DNA of 64,000 nt from Mesocentrotus franciscanus. Its lineage: Eukaryota > Echinodermata > Echinoidea > Camarodonta > Strongylocentrotidae. The notes under the pieces are model-generated. The model was not told the DNA's origin and did not search any database. It was given only the letters and a program-made list of their open reading frames with translations. The stretch is taken from the NCBI GenBank assembly GCA_037976565.1, contig CP137671.1, forward strand, positions 26,235,813 through 26,299,812, written 5' to 3'. Below are positions 43,901 to 54,600 of the stretch, piece after piece. Position numbers and translations under genes: made by a program. Within the stretch, counting starts at the first letter, position 1, and each line of letters opens with the position of its first letter.

Positions 43901-46900
43901 TGTTTAGGGGGTGTCTGGAAAACCTGTGGTCACGCATGCCTACGGTATTTCTACATGACTGAGACCCCCGGGAGTGCAGTGGGGGTGCTTGTTAATAGCA
44001 GCACTGCAGTATGTCTCTCGCGGCCGGCTGTTCGTAACTTCGTACATGTGCGACCATAAGATTGAGATTTTATGTAGATCTAAAATCGTTATTTTAGTTG
44101 CTGGTCTCGTGCTGGTCTCGGCCAAAAAATCCGAGACCAGAAGCTAGGTTCGAGACCAAAATCAAGACCAAGACCGAGACCAAGACCAAGACCGAGACCA
44201 AGACCAAGACCAGTCTCGAGACCTCCAACACTGGTGTGGGTGTGTGTATATGTGTTAAGTTGAAGACAGGGACATTTTCGATAATTTTCCGTAATCATTA
44301 TAATCTTTTCAAGTAATATTCATATTCAGAAATTCTACTCAAAAGGGAATGACGTAAAACAATAAAATTCATGAACAGCGAAAAAAATTGCAGGGTAACG
44401 TCACACGAAATAAACAAGAAATCATGAAAAAGTTCGTTTCATCTCTCTTCTCTCCCCCCTCCCCCATACACTCTATCTCTATATATACCTGCCTATATAA
44501 ACGTCTCTTCCCCACACTATGTCTGTGTCTCTCTGTCACCTTCTCTTACATACTCGGTCTGCCTCTCTCTGTCTGCCCTTCTCCGTCTTTCTCTCTCTGA
44601 GTCTCCGCCTGCCTCCGTAACGTTCTCTCACAATATCCTTAAAAATGCATTAGCTTCGTGAGAACAAGTTCTGCCTGTACCAGATAGTGAACAACAGTGT
44701 AAACGGGGTGGACGTGGACAGATGGGACTGTATTGCTCGGGACACCCACTACCTAGGCATGAATTCTGCATTTGACTTCAATCGCATTCTGCCCTTCGTG
44801 AAGGTTCTCGATGTGAAGCGAGGCAGAAAGACCAGGAGAGAACTCTGCTTTAGAGACAAGGTATACACTCACATAAAAATACAGGTTCAAATCTGCACCC
44901 AAAACCATGGCAACTGTATAATAGCCGAACCTCGAAAATAAGGTGCAAGCCTGAGTCTCCAAAACCTATGAATTATTCCCGAATCCTAGCCCTGTACCAG
45001 ACCTCACCCTACAAAAACCTAACATAACAGTATTACTACATTGCGTTACTTCGTATTCGAAATATGGTTAATCAAATGAATTTATATTGTTCTTTCTTTT
45101 GAAATGAATTTTTATCTTCTTCATTGTTTTAGGTAGCGAGTGATCTGAACCAAATGTTTGGCACAAGACGCCGTCTTCAATCTACATCTTACCAGCATAG
45201 GGTCAGCAAGATCATCACCATCATGTAATCAGATAAACATTAGTTTTCACTTGATTTGATTTGATTTGATTTGCATAAATTACGCATATCACCTGGGAGA
45301 GGTATACGCAATTGTTTCCATTGAAGCTAAAAATGTACATGCATTGTTTTTTTATATACAAAAACACAACATGGACACCTATAAATTCAATTTTTAATGA
45401 TGATGGAGTTATACGGACAATAATTCGATCTCACAATTACTCTTATTGAAATTTTCTTCCTAGCACGATATGTAGGCCTATATTTTTTATAAACCCTTTA
45501 AACAATAGTCGGAAACTCAAGTTTGAGGGATTTTTTGATATGTTATTTTTATGATTTTCCATCAATAGAATGAGCTGTACATCAGAATAAGGGACAGGGT
45601 CAATATAGAAAAGTTGCAAAATGCACTGGTAAGCACTGGTGTTGTTATTTAAATGACTGTGGGGCTATTATTCCAAACTGGTCATCCATGAATGCCAAAT
45701 TGTAAAGAATCTGAAAATTAAATTCATGCACTATGGTGACATGTCTGGTACGATTCGATACTTTGGGGGTACAGCAGCTCTACAATCACATCGCTCTACA
45801 AACATCACTTATTCCAAAAAAAGATGAGTGTTCTGCATACAAATGCCAGTTCGTACTTTTCTCTTTTTACCCTGATAACAAAGATGGTATGATAAAAGTC
45901 TCCACCCCCCTTCGTACCACTCTCTATTCTTCCTGCTGCTGTTGTTGTTGCTCCTCTTCCATCATAGGCGCCGGGGGACGTATTTCACCCCATCAAAAGC
46001 CCCGAAAAAATCAGCAGTAAAGGAGTAAAAATGGTTTGTATTTTTCAACAAGAAAAGAAAATCACATACAAATTATATTCCATTCAAAGAAAAGGAAAGT
46101 AAACAGGAATTAAAGTTCATAAACATTCTGCATGCCCCTATATTTATCAATGGAGGATTTTATAGCGATACGCGCATATCGTGGAAATATTGTGAGAGGA
46201 TGGGAAAGCGAGTGTGTTTTTTATTATAGGGGTGAGAAGACATCAGTCTCTGAATACTAGCGTACTGATGGGGCTTGGGGCAGTCGGCCCCCAAATAAAA
46301 TTCAAACATGGTTTATTTCTAATTCGATACCAGTGATTTACAAATGTTGCTGAACTGACAGGATTTTCCGTGATTTGTTTTTGGATTTTCTTTTTTAAAT
46401 TATACTTTTTTATACGTTTGTTGAAAAATGACAAATTCCCAAATTTACAGTCAGGTCACAAATATGCTTATTTAGAAGCATTCATGTCAGGGCCTGCAGA
46501 ACGGCGGGGCTTGGGAATTAGAGCCCCCCTCACTTTTTTGAAAAAGTATGTGAAAGAGAAAAAGAAAGAAAGAGAGACAGAAAGAATGAGTGACCTGCCA
46601 GTGTCACAAATGAGGTATAAAAATATGCTCATCTGACCGTAATAAAATGCCTAAAACCCCTGAGCTTCCGGGGGCTCTGCCCCTGGAGCCCACCAAGGAC
46701 CCTAAGGAGGGCCCCTGGGTGCTCATCTGACCGTAATTAAGTACCTAAAACCACTGAGCTTCCGGGGGCTCTGCTCCTGGACGCCACTAGGGGCCCTAAG
46801 GCGGGCCCCTGGATGCTCATCTGACAGTAATTAAATATCTAAAACTCCTAAGCTTCATGGGGCTCAGCCCCTAGACCCCGCCAATTTGTGACCTGGCAGT

Positions 46901-49900
46901 GTCACAAATAAGGTATGAAAATATGCTTATCTGACCGTAATGTAATGCCTAAAACCCCTGAGCTTCGTTTGAACTTAATTTAAAAGAAGTGAATTCCATT
47001 TCTTTACGGCAGCAACATTTAAAGAATTAAGTGAAGAAGTAAATCTTACTTGGGTTGATGAAAATGGCCTTTTTGACGAGTGGCATATGAATGAACACTC
47101 AAATTTAGAATAAACATACATTATCATATTTATCGGGGAAAGTTTTTATGTCTTACAGAGTACATATACCAATGAGAGTATTAAATGTAATCAAATTGTA
47201 TAAAGGCAAGAGTTTCATCTGTTTAAAGAGTTGTATACTTGGACTTTGTCTTTAACTTAAGTATATGATCGACGGTGATTGATGTAGTCGTGATGGATGT
47301 CAGATATTTTAGAGTCTGCCAGTCGTTGTTGTTCCACTGTCCCTGACGTCGTGATACCTGCCAGTCGGTCGATGAGGTTTCTGAGATTTTTCGGCTGGAT
47401 TATTTGCCGAGTGTCGGTTCTTCCCCGTTATTGCTGGAAACTTATTCTAAGTTGAATTGGGGGACGATAGTTGTCGAACTTGCTGTTTTGGCTGCGATGG
47501 TGTGAGATGAATGAATGTTGAGGTGCCCATTGTCGGTGACCATTATTACCTGATGACGAGTTTGATGCAGTCTCTTACTCTTGGGCTCAGTGATGGGCTA
47601 GGCTGTTTTTAGCCTCTACTCTCGCTTCCTCTGTCATGCTTTTAACGTTCTGCTCGTTATAGCGTCGCGTATCCTCAACCATTCTTTTTCATTGTTCTCG
47701 TGACAGGAGCTCTCTTCTTTTAAAGGTACTATGTCCCATTTGCAGGCCAAAAAAAAAAAATTAAAAGGTTAAATTCCAACGGCATTTGAAAGACAATACT
47801 AATTTAGAACTCCCCTAAAAAAAGGGGGCTTGAAAATGTCTTTAAGTGGGAAAATAACGACTATTAGTTGTCGAATCGACTTAGGAGCTATAGAGCCAGT
47901 AAGTAATAGTCTAATTGTACCGAATGGTCGTACGTTTTATGCTGCGCAAAGATTCAATCAGTTTAATATTGGCCATTACAAGAAGTGGGTTATTGATGTA
48001 GACAAATGCTCATGTACCCTTTACAGCTCATTTTATGTATGTTATTACCAAAGATGAAAAAGCCAGTCAGTCACTCAATAGTGTCTGACAGTGAAGTCTA
48101 GCAAGTAAACGGGTTTCCTTGCATAATTTGAATATTAGGACACTGCTAACGTTTAAATTCCACAGATAGGGCATACATGACATATTCATAATTCCTGCAA
48201 AGTTCTACAGAATTTGATGTTGGCTGCAAAAGGGACATAGTATCTTTAAATCTCTCCAACAACACCCCCTTCAATATGTGTGAAGTTATTCTGCTCTTAT
48301 GGTGTTGATGGCTTGTTGCTGCCTTATTTCTCTATCGTTATCTTTAACGATGTACATTTATGTAGGCCTACTTAAATGTTCTAGGCATCAGCGCTGATAT
48401 AACAAAAACAAAAAAAAAAACGTTTATAATGAAGTACAAATGGAAAGAGAGATTGTTTTGACATGCTTTTGAATATGATGTAACAATGCATAATATGATT
48501 ATTCCGTTGTCAAGCAAAAAACCATTTTAGCGCAATGAGTTTGTTGCACTTATTTGTATTTTGTAATTTTGAATTCACTATCTAAGGAAATACATCTAAA
48601 CCCGGAATAGTTATTTGTTTGATATAATATACATATATATATATATATATATATATTAGATAGCTTAGACAGATACCGAGATGTGATTGGTCCAGAGCTC
48701 GTCACGTGATATTAAGTACGAGGATCCTAATTGTTATATTTTCCTGGCCGGTCACTTTTCGGTGTTATATTAACCAGCTGGTGAAATAAATATTATATTT
48801 AATCAATGCATGTCGCCCTCTTGAGGACTGTATGCCACCAATTACACACATTATACCAATATCCGAGGTCCATTTTTTTTATCATTATTTTTTTTTCTCG
48901 AATTTTTTTTTCTCCATTGAAATTATTTGTCCACATTTTTTTCCTTCCCCCAAAATGCTAAAAATAAGATTTTTTTTTCTTTTCGAATTTTTTTTCTTCC
49001 ATTGAAATTATTTTTTCAAAATTTTTTTTTTCCCCAAAAATGCTTTTATTTTATAATTTTTTGTTTTATTAGATATTATTTTTTCTCGAATTATCTCGAA
49101 ATATTTTGTTTTCAATTTTTTTTTTCTCACTTTGTTTTCTAAAATTTTGTTTGTCCTCAAAAAAAAAATGGAAAAAAATTTCGGGCAAAAAAAAATAGAC
49201 CACCCCCTAAATTTTCAAACCAAGGCTATCTAATATAACAGATATTCACTAGCAGGGTATATAACATTCTTCGGACCTGAAGGGAGTTATATTTTCCCTC
49301 GTGACCATATCTCAGCGCTGCGCGCTTCGGGAAAATATAACCACTTGGAAAAATATAACTCCCTTCAGCGGTCCGAAGAATGTTATATTACACCCCCTGC
49401 CAGTCAATATCTGTATAATATATATACATATATACTCTATTATTAATTAATTTTCAAAATATTCTTGTAGGCTGAAGGACGCTTTCCAAGAAGCAGCTGA
49501 TCATCTCTTATTCGTTGGTGAAGGCGGGTAAGTTTCCTTTACAAATCAGAACAACATTCCTTGTGTTGCTTATACATTTATGTAATTCTGTATTATGGAT
49601 GTAAAAAGAGTAAATGGGAAAATGTTGCAGTTGTTGAATGTAGGTAGTATGTGATCATGCAATTGATCGACTGGTTAACTGGAATTTAAACAGGCTGCCT
49701 CCCGTAGCATAACTTTCATAACTTTGTTTTACATGTGCATATGGAACTGTTTCAGAAAGAAGTACAACCTATTGGAGTCTGTGAAGGACCCCGAGGCCTT
49801 CTGCCAAGTCAATGACACCATTGTAAACGCGATCATGCGATCACTATCTCAAGAACCAGGAATGGTGAAGGCACGGGAGATCATAGGCCGGATACACAAG

Positions 49901-51600
49901 AGAGAACTCTACCAGTGCATTGCGGAACGCCAGCATGCCAACGAAGAGGTATTTGACGTCTTTCAAGTATATTTGATGATTTAAAGGCAGGGTATTTTAC
50001 CGACATGGCTACCACTGCTGTAATATAGTTCCAATTGTGCCATATCTCAGTGAAGGCGTACATAGAACGATTCCGGTTCCCGTAAATGATCAAGCGCGTC
50101 ATAAGTTAGTGATGCATTGTGGGACATAGCTGTCGACACACATAGGCGCCGGAAGTGGGGCAGGGGAGGCAGGGGTACTGTTAAAACACACGGAGAAATT
50201 GATAAGCACTTTTTTCTTCTTTTTTTCCTTTCTTTTTCCTCTTTCTTCACACTAAACAAAAACAAGAATACAATGAACAGAAGCATGCATTGGACGTGTA
50301 GACGGATAGACAGTGACTTGCCTTATAATTATGTTAACAATTACGTAGTACTTTCCTAATTGTATCAGAAGAGAAAAAAAAAACAGGGAAAAGGTGCTCA
50401 TATATATATATATATATGTATATACACCTATATACATGTACACGTTTATCAATTAAATATGCCCACCTGTACATAGATACCCATACTAGATCTGTTTATA
50501 CCATAGAGCCTTATAATTCATATTTATGTATATCGTTTTCCTTACTTAGTTGTCATGTAGACCCGCTATATACACCATTACGCATATACTATATCTACTT
50601 AATATTCACAGGACACAGATATATTAATTATCGTGTTTCGGCCTATTATGTACTAACGGTTTGTCTTATTTCTACTATTTTATATATAAGCGCATTAAAA
50701 TGATGGGTGAATAAGAGCACATCAGAAGGTATGTAGTTGTAGTGCTATCTTTTATATTATTGTGTGCTTGTCTAGTAAACCAGACGACGGCGAGCCTGCC
50801 GGACCGGGTTACTCCCCGCCAAGATCCAAAGGCCTCTCCAGGGCCTGCTTAATCTCGCGGGGAGCCGCGAAGAGGAAGACAATTTTTGTGTGAATCATAG
50901 GCCTACATTTATATGCGTTTGTTGAAAAATTACGAATTCCCAAATTTACAGTCGGGCGAAAAAATATGCTTGTTGAAAAAGTATGTTACAGAGAAAAAGA
51001 AAGAAAGAGAGAGAGAAAAAAAATGAGTGACCTGCCAATGTTAATGAGGTATCAATATATGCTCATCTAACTGTAATTAAATACCTAAAACCCCTAAGCT
51101 TGGGGCTCTGCCCCCTAAACCCCACCAAGGGCCCAAAGGCGGGCCCCTGGATGCTCATCTGACCGTAATTATATACTTAAAACCCCTGAGCTTCCGGGGG
51201 CTCTGCCCCCTGGACCCGAACAAGGGCCCTTAGGCGGGCCCCTGGATGCTCATCTGACCGTAATTCAATATCTAAAACCTCTGAGCTTCCGGGGGCTCTG
51301 CCCCCTGGACCCCACCAAGGGCCCTAAGGCAGTCCCTGGATGCTCATCTGACCGTAATTAAATACCTAAAACCTCTGAGCTTAACATTAATATCATTATT
51401 ATTATTTTTTTATGAATGTTGGTTTGAAAAATATAAAACAAATATATCATGCACTATTTCAAGCCACTAGTGAAATTATGGATTCCTCGGCGACAGAAAT
51501 AGCACTATTTACTTCGGGGCTACGCCCCTCAGAAAATAGTGCTATTCCTGCCACCTCGATCCATAATTTCCACTAGAGCCTCTCAGTGCATGGTATATTT

Positions 51601-51683
<83 letters not shown>

Positions 51684-54600
51684 CACGATAATTCGTGTTC
51701 TAATTAAAGATGGGTACAGTGGATCCAGCTGAAATTAAGCGATTGATCGTAACTGATGTTGACGAACTCTCATCACCGTCGCCCTCCTCCTCAAGTGAGA
51801 TATGGCAAGCTCACAATATCGAAGTCGAGGTAGGCTTATAGTTGTAGCATTTCTGTATGGGAACAGGTACATGTCTTTATTCCGAAGGTTCGTTATTCTA
51901 ACGAACCGTAATTCCTGAACTGAAATACGGTTCCTGACATAATTTGTTTCTTTAAATTTTGAACGTTCGAAATCTTTTTCTCACATTCGGACTTATGAAC
52001 CGTATTTCGTTTTCGGTTTTATGAACCTTATTGAATTTTCGGAATTATGGACTTTCGTAAAAATGAACCCTACTTCATTTTCGGAATTCTGAACCTTCAG
52101 ATAAAGGAACATTCAGAGTAATGCAACAAATAATAGGAATTATGAACCCCCTAATATCGGAAGTTTTTGTTTCGAAATTATGAGCTATCGGAAAAGCGAG
52201 AGCCTCCCTCCCCTTACGTGAAAAGGTCAGGTCACTGCATATTTCATAATTTGGTCGGACGCATTCTTGTCCCCAAATAAGTGTTGTTTTTTTTTTAACA
52301 CTTTTTACTCTTGTGAGAAATTTGCTTTAGCTAAATTGTCGGCAAATTTGGCACGCTACCCCTCCCAATTCAAGTGGTTCTATTGCGACACCCTTAAGTG
52401 TTTCAATAATTATATATCAACCTCAAAGAATTTCAGCGACAAAAAATAGTGTACTGCGAGGAAAAAAGCAATATTTAAAACTAGTTTTCTTCTATGAAAA
52501 CAGTTCCAAACACAATGCTGTGTTGGCTTTAAAAAATCAAAATATGTAACATAAAATTAACAAAAAATATTTTGCTTATCCCGATTATTTTCAAAGATTC
52601 TCTTTTTTCTCAATTACTGGTAGGTATCACGCTTTGACTACGGAAGTGGAGGCAGAAACCCTCTCCTCGATATCCCGTTCTACAAGAAATCAAATGATGG
52701 TAAATTTTATGCCGAGCTCCTACCAAAAGACAAGGTCAGTGTACTCAGAAATGACCTATGCAAACATATGACCAATGCAGCCTATACAAACCTTTACAAA
52801 CCTACCGACTATCGACGGGAGGTGTAGTGGTATCGTGTTTCATTCGTTTGACTCTCAATCCAAGGGTTTAGGGTTTGAATCCCAGCCCGGCACTCTTAGA
52901 GATACGAAGCCTGCTTTTTTAAAATATCTATTGTACGTACTGGAGGTGTCGTGGTATAGTGGTTCATTCTCTTGACTCTCAAGCCAAGGGTTGAGGGTTC
53001 GACTCCTAGCCCGGCACTAACATCCTTTGGCAAGACATTAATGATAATAATAATATTCCGTTCTTGTATAGCGCACATCACATTGTTACGTCCCTTTGCG
53101 CTTCCAAAGAGCTTTTGGAAATTATTACCCTAGCTTAAGCACCGGCAGCCGTTATCAGCGCACAGTGCATTTCAAGGAATAATCCTACCAGGTACCCATT
53201 TACCTCACCTGGGTCGAGTGTGGCAAATGTAGATTAATGTTTTGCATAAGTGTTGCGGCGGGACTCGAACCGCGGACCTAGTAATACACAGTCCGGTGAC
53301 ATATCCACTCGACCACGACACCTCTACTGTACAAGTGATTAATCCATCTTTGCCACTCTCCACCCAGGTGTTAATGAATACCTGGTAATTGCCTGGGTAA
53401 TATTGATAGCAGGGCCCTCAGGAAAAAACAGCATTGATGCTGATGAGGCTTTCCTGGCTAAACAAATTCATTATTATTATTATAATTATCATAATTGTTA
53501 TTATCATATTCATTATTTTTATTATTATTATTATTATTATTATCATAATCATCATTATTATCATTGCTATCCTCCTTATTATTATTATAAATTGTTGTAT
53601 TATTATTAATATTACTATTATTATTATTGTTATTATCATTTTTATCGTCATCATTCTTATTATCAATGCAATTATGATTATTATCATTGTTATTACTATT
53701 GTCATCAGTACTGTTACTAGCATTATTACTATTATTATAATCTCTGAACCTTCGATCTACCAAACTGCCGAATAACTAACCTTCAAAATAAAAAAAAAAC
53801 ATCGACCCGCACTAGCGGTGCCGTGGACCAGTGGATATGTCACCGGACTGTGGATCACAAGGTCCGCGGTTCAAGTCCCACCGCGGCACTAATGTCCTTT
53901 GTCAAGACATTGATCTACTTTTGCCATTCTCCACCCAGGTGTTAAATGGGTACCCGGTAGGATGCGAAAGTTAATGTGGTTAGATTAGCAAGTGGCGCTT
54001 GTAAAATGGCGACTGGCTGGAATGCTCCCCAGGGAGTGGAAAATGTGCATACATTGTGTGCGAGTAAGCATGAATCCGATGACCGGGGTAATAATATATA
54101 TATATCTGTAAAGCGCATATAGAGAGCCTGCGGTCCTGAAATGCGCTATATAAGGACGAACTATTATTATTATTACGAATCGCTCTAGAATAAATCTTTC
54201 TTTAAGCCTCGTTCAGATATGACGCCCCCGCCCCAAAAAAAAAACCTCAAAAAACAATTTTTTGTTAACGTGTAATTGAGCGGCAAATGCGCGCAACTAA
54301 GGTCCCAGGCGTATTCATTTTAATAGCTCTGTGTTATGAAATAAGAAATGTAAAGCGTATGGCGCTTTACGTCATCATAAAACAAACCACCGCGGTTTAC
54401 CGCTACATCTGCACAACGCTTATGAAGTATGAACCAAGGGATTTCAAAAGTTTGCTCTGCCAAAAAGTTTGTTCATGAGAATGTACTTAGGTCTGATGTT
54501 AAGTTTGATAGATTAATCTGCAAACAAATCTCTAGACTAACCAAATTCCCCAATGACAATGCAGTTCATACGAGAACAATGCGACTGCAGCAACCCTTTT

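Larger units (their letters stand above)
41189..44233. mobile_element. hAT-like 3045-bp element with AGACCA subterminal arrays
   Basis: Flanked by perfect 8-bp copies of GTGTGGGT (41181-41188, 44234-44241). Termini CAGTGTTGTAG and the inverse CTCCAACACTG. Inside each end is a tandem AGACCA-type array (41210-41315 and 44105-44222), both reading GAGACCAAGACC on the + strand. The interior contains other mobile elements (42338-43806, 43374-43779) and no recognisable transposase. It lies in an intron of the SAMHD1-like gene. Confidence 0.88.

Noticed and set aside
44107..44225. Possible CRISPR-like array (AGACCA repeats)
   Set aside because: The repeat is 6 bp with no spacers and lies at the end of a hAT-like element in eukaryotic DNA.
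48927..49142. Phe-rich 71-codon membrane-like protein
   Set aside because: Produced by T-rich low-complexity sequence with no start context or homology.
53403..53775. Long frames on both strands
   Set aside because: They are translations of a degenerate (ATT)n tract, giving poly-Ile, poly-Asn or poly-Tyr.
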